From NCBI GenBank assembly GCA_035267785.1, contig DATFLL010000066.1, forward strand, positions 1 to 24,363: a stretch of DNA of 24,363 nt. Reading direction: 5' to 3'. This stretch comes from DATFLL01 sp035267785. Its GTDB lineage: Bacteria > Pseudomonadota > Gammaproteobacteria > DATFLL01. The stretch's first letter is position 1. Each line of letters begins with the position of its first letter. The notes under the pieces were generated by a model. The model was given only the letters and a program-made list of their open reading frames with translations, did no database searches and was not told the origin of the DNA. Shown piece by piece: positions 14,893-21,625 of the stretch. The position numbers and the translations under genes are program-made.

Positions 14893-15893
14893 GCACTCCG
14901 AAACGGGTGCTGGTGATCCGTGCCGGCCAGCTCGGCGACACCGTCTTTGCCTCCAGCATCATCGAGCCGCTGCGCCGCATGTACGGCGAGGACGTGGTGA
15001 TCCACTGGGTCGCCAAGGCCGGCATGCACACGCTGTTCGACGCCGACCCGCGTGTGCAGCGGGTCTTCGCCCTGAAGAGCCGCCGCGCACCGCTGCTCCT
15101 GAGCCCGCCCAAACTGGCGGTGGTGCGCGAGTCCTGGCGTGCGCCTTACGACCTGGTGGTCAACCTCGAGCTCGGTCCCATCTTCAACGCCGTGGTGCGC
15201 CTCGTGCGGGCCCGCACCAAGATCGGCATGCCCTACCGCCACTTTGCCGAGCCCGCCGAAACCCACGCGGTCGAGAACCTTCGCCTCATCTACAAGAGCT
15301 TCATGGACGACCAAGCCCTGCGCCTGACCAATCCGAGCCTCATTGGTACCGACCCGGGCGCGATACGCGAGCGCTTCGGGCTCGAAGGCGACTACGTCGT
15401 GCTGGTGCCGAGCAACAGCCATTTCAACAAGTCCACCGGGCGCAACTACCGTGCCTGGCCCATCGAACATTGGCGGGCGCTGCTCGCCGGCCTCGCAGAC
15501 CGGTCTTTGCACGTGGTACTCGTCGGCGGCGCCGCCGAGGCGGAATATTTCGAGCAGCTCGCTCCCCTGCCCTCCAACGCCATCTCCCTGGTCGGGCGCA
15601 CCGGCCTGGCCGATCTGACCGGGCTCATCGCCGGTGCGCGCGCTGTCGTCGCTACCGACACCGGACCGTCGCACATCGCCGCCGCGGTCGGCACGCCCGT
15701 CTACGCCATCATCGGCCCGACCAACTACAAGCGCACCGGCCCTTACGCAACCGCCGACAACGACGTGCACATCCTCAGTGCCGGCCTGCCGTGCAGCCCG
15801 TGCTACCATACGCCACGATTCGACGCCTGCCCGAAGAACCAATGTATGTACGATGTGACGCCGCAGCGGGTGTTAACCGAGTTGGACCTCTGA
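14889..15893 (+). CDS. GT9-family glycosyltransferase with C-terminal cysteine cluster
   Basis: A 334-residue heptosyltransferase-family protein. The start at 14889 has a GAGGAG ribosome-binding site, and the protein opens RVLVIRAGQLGDTVFASSII, the GT9 acceptor-side signature. The donor domain has VLVPSNSHFNKSTGRNYRAW, VLVGGAAEAEYFE, SLVGRTGLADLTGLI and ATDTGPSHIAAAVGTPVYAI. The C-terminal part has a cysteine pattern, C-x2-C-x8-C-x4-C, in SPCYHTPRFDACPKNQCMYD, also seen in a related form in WaaF below. The transferred sugar is probably a heptose, but this is not certain. It is the first large gene of a plus-strand run with a GT2 gene (6 bp gap) and another GT9 gene. Confidence 0.87.
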   Translation: MSTPKRVLVIRAGQLGDTVFASSIIEPLRRMYGEDVVIHWVAKAGMHTLFDADPRVQRVFALKSRRAPLLLSPPKLAVVRESWRAPYDLVVNLELGPIFNAVVRLVRARTKIGMPYRHFAEPAETHAVENLRLIYKSFMDDQALRLTNPSLIGTDPGAIRERFGLEGDYVVLVPSNSHFNKSTGRNYRAWPIEHWRALLAGLADRSLHVVLVGGAAEAEYFEQLAPLPSNAISLVGRTGLADLTGLIAGARAVVATDTGPSHIAAAVGTPVYAIIGPTNYKRTGPYATADNDVHILSAGLPCSPCYHTPRFDACPKNQCMYDVTPQRVLTELDL

Positions 15894-15899
15894 ACGCCG

Positions 15900-16754
15900 A
15901 TGGACGACCGATCCGCCGTAGACTATGCCGCCAGCCTCATTATCTCCGTCTATAAGGATACTGAGGCGCTGCGCCTCATCCTGCGCAGCTTACCGAGCAG
16001 CGCTGAAGTCCCGCTACAGGTCATCGTGTCCGAGGACGGCAACGATCCCGATATGGCCGCCTGTGTCGCCGGCTTACGCAAAGAGCGGCCGGACCTGCTG
16101 CACCTGAGCCAGGACGACCAGGGCTTTCGCAAGAACCGCGCCTTGAACCGAGCGATCGCGGCCGCGAGCGGCGACTACCTCATATTCATCGACGGCGACT
16201 GCCTGCCCCATCGGCGCTTCGTCCAGCGCCATCTCGCCTGCGCCGAGCCCGGCAGCGTCTGCGCCGGGCGGCGCGTCGAACTGGGCCCATGGTTTTCAAC
16301 GCTCCTGCGCCGCCATGCGTGGGCGCGCTGGCTTATACAACGTCAGTGGTTCTATCCGCTGTTGGCGATACCCATGAGCCTGGATCGCGTAAAAAATTAC
16401 GAGGCTGGTTTGTCGTCTACTTTATTGAACCGAGGCAACCGCAACAAACAGGCACGCATCCTGGGCTCGAATTTTTCCTGCCATCGGGGCGATCTACTGA
16501 AAATCAACGGCTTCAACGAAGACTTCGTACGCCCAGGCATCGGCGAGGACTCCGATGTCGACTGGCGTCTTCGCGCCTCCGGCATACGAGTCAAGAATCT
16601 GAAATTCATCGCCATCCAGTACCACCTCTACCATGGCGGCCAATACGTGCAGTCAGAAGAAAACCTGGGCCTCATGCACCAGGCACAGGCGCGCAACGAG
16701 ATCTACTGTCCCCGCGGCGTCGACCAATACCTCGAATACACAGCCAATCGATAA
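15900..16754 (+). CDS. GT2-family glycosyltransferase
   Basis: A 284-residue GT-A fold enzyme. It begins with the nucleotide-binding strand ASLIISVYKDTEALRLIL, followed by VIVSEDGND and the metal-binding FIDGDCLPHRRF near residue 100. The C-terminal galactosyltransferase-like module has the SNFSCHRGDLLKINGFNEDF and GEDSDVDWRLR motifs, with acid residues for the acceptor or base. Such enzymes are inverting transferases that add one sugar to LPS core or capsule. It starts 7 bp after the stop of the upstream GT9 and is clearly in its operon. Part of its middle (about 16380-16500) is less GC-rich than the neighbouring genes. Confidence 0.87.
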   Translation: MDDRSAVDYAASLIISVYKDTEALRLILRSLPSSAEVPLQVIVSEDGNDPDMAACVAGLRKERPDLLHLSQDDQGFRKNRALNRAIAAASGDYLIFIDGDCLPHRRFVQRHLACAEPGSVCAGRRVELGPWFSTLLRRHAWARWLIQRQWFYPLLAIPMSLDRVKNYEAGLSSTLLNRGNRNKQARILGSNFSCHRGDLLKINGFNEDFVRPGIGEDSDVDWRLRASGIRVKNLKFIAIQYHLYHGGQYVQSEENLGLMHQAQARNEIYCPRGVDQYLEYTANR

Positions 16755-16760
16755 TTCGGC

Positions 16761-17789
16761 ATGAACATCGATAACATACTGGTCGTTCGAAACGACAAGC
16801 TCGGGGATTTCATGCTGAGCTATCCGGCGCTTGCGCTGCTGCGCGCCCACCTGCCTGAGGCGACAATCACGGTTCTGGTACCGGAATACACACGTGAGCT
16901 CGCCCTGGCTTGTCCGTCGGTGGACAAGGTATTGATCGATCCGGGCCCGGCGCGCGGCTGGCGCGGGACCTGGACGCTGGCGGGGCGGCTGCGCCGCAAG
17001 CGCTTCGACGCCCTGATAGCCCTGTTCTCCACCGGCCGCACGGCGTTGGCCGGCCTGCTGGCCGGCATTCCCTATCGTCTGGCACCCGCCACGAAGCTGG
17101 CCCAGTTCCTATATACGAACCGCCTGCTCCAGCGCCGCTCCCAGAGCCAAAAACCCGAGTTCATGTACAACCTGGAGCTGGCAGCGCATTTTCTGCACAC
17201 GCAGAAAATCGAGGTCAGTGAGTTTCCCGCACCGCCCTTCCTTCACTTCGACGAGGCCGAGGTCGCCACCCTTCGCGAGGCCTTCTGCGCCAAATACGGC
17301 ATCGAACCGGCCCGGCGCCTGGTATTCCTGCACACCGGCAGCGGCGGCTCGGCCAACAACCTCTCGGCCGAACAATACGCCGAGTTGGGGCGGGCGTTGG
17401 CGCCGGCCGGCGGCGATATCACCCTGGTGCTCACCGCCGGTCCCGGCGAACTGGAAGCTGCTCGGGCCGTCTCCCGACTGCTCGGCGACGCGCCCCATGT
17501 CGTGTTCGAGTCCACCGAAGGCCTCAAGCGCTTCGCCCGGCACATTCAGTTCGCCGAGCTGTTCATCAGCGGCTCCACCGGCCCGCTGCATATCGCCGGC
17601 GCCCTCGATGTGCCGACCGCCGCGTTCTACCCGCGCCGGCGCTCGGCCACTGCGCTGCGCTGGCAGACGCTGAACAGCCCCGAGCGGCGCCTGGCCTTCT
17701 GGCCGCCGGAGGGGGCTGGGGAATCGGAAATGGGGGAGATTGATATCGGGGCGGCGGCGGAGCAGATTAAGGAGCGGCTGCTGGTTTGA
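16761..17789 (+). CDS. GT9-family glycosyltransferase
   Basis: A 342-residue heptosyltransferase-family protein, third in the GT9-GT2-GT9 run and 6 bp after the GT2 stop. It opens NILVVRNDKLGDFMLSYPAL, the family start block with the GD pair. The donor domain holds FLHTGSGGSANNLSAEQYAE, VLTAGPGELEAA and FISGSTGPLHIAGALDVPTA. That loop reads STGPLHIAG where the other GT9 proteins have DAGPAHLA or DTGPSHIA. The C-terminal cysteine cluster of WaaF is absent. It is cytosolic or inner-membrane associated. The acceptor and sugar are unknown; it probably adds a core heptose or hexose. Downstream lies a long repeat-filled gap. Confidence 0.85.
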   Translation: MNIDNILVVRNDKLGDFMLSYPALALLRAHLPEATITVLVPEYTRELALACPSVDKVLIDPGPARGWRGTWTLAGRLRRKRFDALIALFSTGRTALAGLLAGIPYRLAPATKLAQFLYTNRLLQRRSQSQKPEFMYNLELAAHFLHTQKIEVSEFPAPPFLHFDEAEVATLREAFCAKYGIEPARRLVFLHTGSGGSANNLSAEQYAELGRALAPAGGDITLVLTAGPGELEAARAVSRLLGDAPHVVFESTEGLKRFARHIQFAELFISGSTGPLHIAGALDVPTAAFYPRRRSATALRWQTLNSPERRLAFWPPEGAGESEMGEIDIGAAAEQIKERLLV

Positions 17790-17794
17790 TGCCC

Positions 17795-18402
17795 GCCCCT
17801 TGGGGGGAGGGTTAGGGTGAGGGGGAATTAAGAAATTTCCGCCCGCCACTGCGTGGCTAAGGCGGGTTCATTTCTTTGTTACGCGACAAAGAAACGAACC
17901 AAAGAAAGCGCGCCCCACGACTTGCCCGCTGCGCGGGTACCCTGCGCGCCTCGGCCAAACGGGCGCTGCGCAACTCGCGCGACCGCCTTCGGCGTCACGC
18001 GCTCAGACAGTGCTCGCTCACTCCCCGTTTGGCCTGCGGTGCTCGGCTGCGTCGAAGGGGTTTCCAAGAGGTGGTTGCCCGTAGCGAGTCGGTACTCTGC
18101 GTTCCTTTCCAGGGCGCAGGAAAGAGAGCCCCTCCCGCGGAGTTCCGCATCAGTCACTGCGAAGCGGCGGGCGGAGCGAGCCCTCGCCTCACACCTCACC
18201 CCTCGCGTCTTATTCTTGCTGCCGACTGCAAACTGACGTCTGCCAACTCATGCCGTCTCGGCGTCCTCTGCGTTTGCTTCCAGATCGTAGAAGTAGGGCC
18301 GAAACTTGCTCAAGAAGGGATAATGAACCCGCCCAAGCGGCGCAGCGGCGGGCGGAATGTTTTTATCCCCTCATCCTGTCCTTCCCCCGGAGGGGGAAGG
18401 GA
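17795..18402 (+). repeat. Composite inverted repeat of about 600 bp without a gene
   Basis: Segments 17837-17872 and 18322-18357 are inverted copies of one 36-bp sequence with about five mismatches. Their outer flanks (17795-17836 and 18358-18402) are also similar in inverted orientation, rich in CCCC/GGGG pairs with a TGAGGGG core. Inside lie a hairpin with 15-bp arms and one mismatch (17865-17879 with 17886-17900), a perfect 11-bp inverted repeat (17953-17963 with 18024-18034), and a partial heptad array (18187-18246). I see no coding signal. The TTTCTTTGT...ACAAAGAAA hairpin is of a kind common in proteobacterial intergenic repeats. It may be a MITE-like or nested repeat element. Confidence 0.7.
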
Positions 18403-18496
18403 CCCTTCGTTCGCCGATAGTGCACGCTCCCCGCTATTCGTTGCCCGGCAGCTTCGGAAGGCTTCGTGAAAGGTGGCATCGCACCCCGAGATGACC

Positions 18497-18621
18497 GCGT
18501 CACATCTCACCCCTCACTCGTCACGCCTCACTCGTCACGCCTCACACCTCACACCTCACACCTCACACCTCACATCTTATTCTTTCTGCCGACTGCAAAC
18601 TGCCTACTGCCAACTCTTTCG
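18497..18621 (+). repeat. Heptad repeat array D
   Basis: Eleven heptads of the form NNNTCAC run in strict 7-bp phase from 18497 to 18573, the last four being perfect ACCTCAC units. A T-rich link follows, then CTGCCGA, CTGCAAA, CTGCCTA and CTGCCAA (18586-18613) and a GTCAGTCCTCAG remnant of the GGACTGA repeat. This remnant contains the stop codon of the minus-strand GT2 gene (18622-18624). Unlike arrays A, B, C and E it has no obvious left-hand TTGGCAG half. The stretch 18403-18496 before it shows nothing I can name. Confidence 0.9.
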
Positions 18622-19398
18622 TCAGTCCTCAGCACCCGGCCCGGATTTATCTCGCCGCCGTTGCAAAATCACCTTCGCGTACTTCACGAACGCATGCATC
18701 CCCGACAGCACGGAGACGACGAATCCGGCGTAGCCGTCCAGGAATCCCCTCTTAATAAGGTATAGCTTGAGGAAGGTCCACAGCCCGTGCGTAACCGGGC
18801 TGAGCGGGCCGGCGCGTTTGCCGCGGGCGATGATCTCGCGGGCGCCGATCTCGGTGAAGCTGTCGACGGTCTTGAGGTGGCCGGAGATGCTGTCGAAGGA
18901 GTAATGCAGGATATCGCCGCCCAGGGTGACGACATCCTCGCCGTCGACCTGCACCCGGTCGTGCGGATTGATGCCGCCCCAGCGGGCGGTGGTGCGATTG
19001 AACAGGCGCACCTTGAAGTCCGGGTACCAGCAGTGGTTCAGCCATCGATACACATAAAATGTGCGGCGCGCCATGCGATAGGCGTCATGTTCGCCGAGCT
19101 TGTCCTTGAGCATGAGGATGGAATCGCGCAGCTGCGGCGAGAGCCGCTCGTCGCAGTCCAGGCTCAGCACCCAGTCGTGGCTCGCCTTGCTGACCGCCAG
19201 GTTCTTCTGCTCGACGTGCCCGAGGAAGGCCTGCTCGAAGATGCGATCGGTATAGCGCGCTGCGATCTCGCGCGTGCGATCGGTGCTGAGCGAGTCCACC
19301 ACCACGATCTCATCGGCGACGCCCTCGAGACTGCGCAGGCAGTCCTCGATCTTGGCCTCCTCGTTATAGGAGATCACACAAGCGCTTATTTTCGGCAT
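18622..19398 (-). CDS. GT2-family glycosyltransferase, WaaE/KdtX-like
   Basis: A 258-residue GT2 protein. The start is the ATG at 19398; a GTG 8 codons upstream is possible but adds no family sequence. It begins MPKISACVISYNEEAKIEDC, followed by EIVVVDSLSTDRTREIA and the metal-binding SLDCDERLSPQL. The C-terminal half has WYPDFKVRLFNR, GGINPHDRV and a hydrophobic tail. This pattern is known from the WaaE/KdtX group of LPS core glucosyltransferases, which add a hexose to inner-core heptose. It is the last gene of the minus-strand LPS cluster, separated from waaF by array E. The last codons (Ala-Glu-Asp-stop) lie inside repeat sequence. Confidence 0.87.
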   Translation of the reverse strand: MPKISACVISYNEEAKIEDCLRSLEGVADEIVVVDSLSTDRTREIAARYTDRIFEQAFLGHVEQKNLAVSKASHDWVLSLDCDERLSPQLRDSILMLKDKLGEHDAYRMARRTFYVYRWLNHCWYPDFKVRLFNRTTARWGGINPHDRVQVDGEDVVTLGGDILHYSFDSISGHLKTVDSFTEIGAREIIARGKRAGPLSPVTHGLWTFLKLYLIKRGFLDGYAGFVVSVLSGMHAFVKYAKVILQRRRDKSGPGAED

Positions 19399-19433
19399 TT
19401 CAAACAATCTCGATTTAGACACGCCGCGTTAAG

Positions 19434-19550
19434 TTGGAAGATGTCAGTTGGCGACCGCCCTCCGGGCGGAGTTGGCAGTATGCAGTCGTCAGCGGGCAGA
19501 GAATAGTCTCTTTTCTTTTTCTGCCGACTGCCAACTGACGCCTGCCAACT
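19434..19550 (+). repeat. Heptad repeat array E (waaF - GT2 gap)
   Basis: Left-hand units TTGGAAG, ATGTCAG, TTGGCGA (19434-19454) lead to a CCGCCC/GGGCGG hairpin like that of array B. Then come TTGGCAG, TATGCAG, TCGTCAG, CGGGCAG (19472-19499), a T-rich link, and CTGCCGA, CTGCCAA, CTGACGC, CTGCCAA (19521-19548). The array runs directly into the waaF stop codon, which is formed at the repeat boundary (19550-19552). It sits within a minus-strand gene series and could separate waaF from the GT2 transcript. Confidence 0.9.
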
Positions 19551-20605
19551 TATTGGTCGGTTCTCTGCAATGAGTCGGCCGCCTTCCTCCCCAGCAGTTG
19601 TTCCACCTCCGTTAGAATCCTCTCCGGCGTAATCTGCCGCAGGCAGTTCAGGTGGCCCAGCGGACAGGTGCGCTCGAAGCAGGGACTGCATTCCAAACCG
19701 AGGTAGACGACGCGGGCGCGTTCGCTGAGCGGCGGCGTATAGGCAGGCGTCGATGAGCCGTAGATCGCAACCAGCGGAATCCCGACGGCGGCGGCCACGT
19801 GCATCAGGCCCGAGTCGTTGGTGAGGGCGGCCTGGGCGAGCGACAGCAGGTCGATGGCGTCCTCCAGGCGTGTGCGCCCGCACAGGTTCACCGCGGCATC
19901 GCCGACCGGAGCGCGGATGGTCTCAGCGATGGCGCGGTCCTTCTCCGATCCGAGCAGCCAGATGCGGTAACCCGCATCGGCCAGCCCCTGCGCAACACGC
20001 GAGAAGCTCGCCGGCGGCCAGCGTTTGGCGGGCCCGTATTCGGCCCCGGGCATCAAGGCGACGACGGGCCGATCGAGCTCGAGGCCCAGCGCATGCAGCT
20101 GACGCGTGCGGTTGACCTCGTCAATCCGCAAGTGCGGACGAGGCACCGGCGGCGGCAGGACGGCATCGCGTGGGCGGCCCAAGGCCACGTAGCGCTGGAC
20201 GGTCTGCGTGAGCACGGTCTTGTCCAGAGGACGGATATCGTTCAGCACGCCGTAACGAAATTCGCCGCGGTAACCCGTGCGCCGCGGGATGCGTGCAAAC
20301 CACGGCACCAGGGCGGCCTTCAGCGAACGGGGGATGACGATGGCTCGGGCGTAATCGCGCGTGCGCAGCGAGCGACCGAGGCGCCAGCGCGCCCCGAGCC
20401 CCAACTCCCCGTGGCCGGCGGGCAGCGTCACGGCCTCATCGACCTCGGGCATACGCGCCAGGATGGGTTTGGACCAGGCGGGGGCAAGCACGTCGATGGA
20501 CGCGCCCGGGTGCTGGGCACGCAGGGTGATAAACAGGCTCTGCGCCATGACCATATCGCCGACCCAGGCGGGACCGACCACGAGGATGCGCTCAGCCTGT
20601 GCCAC
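19550..20605 (-). CDS. waaF: ADP-heptose:LPS heptosyltransferase II
   Basis: A 351-residue GT9 enzyme that adds the second L-glycero-D-manno-heptose to the LPS inner core. It opens RILVVGPAWVGDMVMAQSLF, a WaaF-type start. Other landmarks are LMPGAEYGPAKRWPPASFS, WLLGSEKDRAIAE, NLCGRTRLEDAIDLL and TNDSGLMHVAAAVGIPLVAI. The C-terminal cysteines in ECSPCFERTCPLGHLNCL are typical of WaaF. The GTG start at 20605 has a strong GGAGGGAG ribosome-binding site. It lies 36 bp downstream of hldD on the same strand, so ADP-heptose synthesis and use are linked. Its stop codon is formed at the edge of a heptad array. Confidence 0.94.
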   Translation of the reverse strand: MAQAERILVVGPAWVGDMVMAQSLFITLRAQHPGASIDVLAPAWSKPILARMPEVDEAVTLPAGHGELGLGARWRLGRSLRTRDYARAIVIPRSLKAALVPWFARIPRRTGYRGEFRYGVLNDIRPLDKTVLTQTVQRYVALGRPRDAVLPPPVPRPHLRIDEVNRTRQLHALGLELDRPVVALMPGAEYGPAKRWPPASFSRVAQGLADAGYRIWLLGSEKDRAIAETIRAPVGDAAVNLCGRTRLEDAIDLLSLAQAALTNDSGLMHVAAAVGIPLVAIYGSSTPAYTPPLSERARVVYLGLECSPCFERTCPLGHLNCLRQITPERILTEVEQLLGRKAADSLQRTDQ

Positions 20606-20641
20606 GACTCCCTCCGTGGTCGCTTGTTGTTCGGCGGTCGA

Positions 20642-21589
20642 TTAAGAGCGGTGCAACCATTCCATGTAAGCCTGCACACCCTCTTCCACGGTCTTGAAGG
20701 GCGCGTCGTAACCGGCGGCGCGCAGGGCACCGATGTCCGCTTCGGTAAAGCTCTGGTAGCGGCCCTTGAGGTGGTCGGGAAACGCGATGTACTCGATCTC
20801 GCCGCGCCCGTGGTAGGCAATCACCGAGCGGGCGATGTCGTTGAAGGGCTGGCTGCGGCCCGTGCCGAGGTTGAAAATGCCGGAGCGGTCGGGATGGTCC
20901 ATGAACCACAGGTTCACCGCCACGGCATCGCCGACGTAGATGAAATCGCGGCGCTGCTCGCCGTCGCTGTAGCCGTCCGTGCCTTCGAACAGGCGGACCT
21001 TGCCCGATTCCTGGATCTGATTGTTGTGGTGGAAGGCCACGCTCGCCATCGAGCCCTTGTGGCTCTCGCGCGGGCCGTAGACGTTGAAATAGCGGAAACC
21101 GACCACCTGGCTCTTGGCGCTCGGCAGCAGGCGACGCACGTACTGGTCGAACAGGAACTTGGAGTAGCCGTAGACGTTGAGCGGCTCCTCGTACTCGCGC
21201 TCCTCCTTGAACACCGAGCCGCCACCGTAGACCGAGGCCGAGGAGGCGTACAGGTAGGGTATCTCCCGCTCGAGGCAATAGTGCAGCAGGGCCTTGGAGT
21301 AGTCGTAGTTGTTTCGCATCATGAACCGCCCGTCCCACTCCGTGGTGCTCGAGCAGGCCCCTTCGTGGAAGATGGCGTCGACCTTGTGCGCGAAGGACTC
21401 CCCGGCCTGGATGCGGGCGATGAAATCCTCCTTGTCCATGTAGTCGTGGATCTCGCAGTCGGCGATGTTCTTGAATTTCACGCCGTTGGTCAGATTGTCC
21501 ACGACCAGGATGTCGCTGCGCCCGCGCTCGTTGCAGGCCTTGACGATGTTGCTGCCGATGAAGCCGGCGCCGCCGGTGACGATAATCAT
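20642..21589 (-). CDS. hldD: ADP-L-glycero-D-manno-heptose 6-epimerase
   Basis: A 315-residue SDR-family epimerase that converts ADP-D,D-heptose to ADP-L,D-heptose with bound NADP+ in the cytosol. The N-terminus MIIVTGGAGFIGSNIVKACN holds the Rossmann motif. The HldD hallmark DNLTNGVKFKNI follows, and the catalytic Tyr140/Lys144 pair lies in NVYGYSKFLFDQYV. FNVYGPRESHKGSMASVAFH and NLGTGRSQPFNDIA are also diagnostic. Length and motifs are complete. The ATG at 21589 follows an AAGGGA box. It lies between hldE (36 bp gap) and waaF (36 bp gap), forming a compact heptose unit. Confidence 0.95.
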   Translation of the reverse strand: MIIVTGGAGFIGSNIVKACNERGRSDILVVDNLTNGVKFKNIADCEIHDYMDKEDFIARIQAGESFAHKVDAIFHEGACSSTTEWDGRFMMRNNYDYSKALLHYCLEREIPYLYASSASVYGGGSVFKEEREYEEPLNVYGYSKFLFDQYVRRLLPSAKSQVVGFRYFNVYGPRESHKGSMASVAFHHNNQIQESGKVRLFEGTDGYSDGEQRRDFIYVGDAVAVNLWFMDHPDRSGIFNLGTGRSQPFNDIARSVIAYHGRGEIEYIAFPDHLKGRYQSFTEADIGALRAAGYDAPFKTVEEGVQAYMEWLHRS

Positions 21590-21625
21590 GATGCGCTAAT
21601 CCCTTGAACCTGAGTTGCGGATCGC

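Noticed and set aside
17853..18469. Open frames across the gap after the third GT9 gene
   Set aside because: Composed of inverted repeats and heptads; translation is Arg/Ser-rich without a ribosome-binding site or family motif.
19799..21607. Open frame of about 600 codons on the plus strand, antisense to waaF and hldD
   Set aside because: It is a GC-rich shadow of two well-recognised minus-strand genes; its translation is low-complexity and matches no family.
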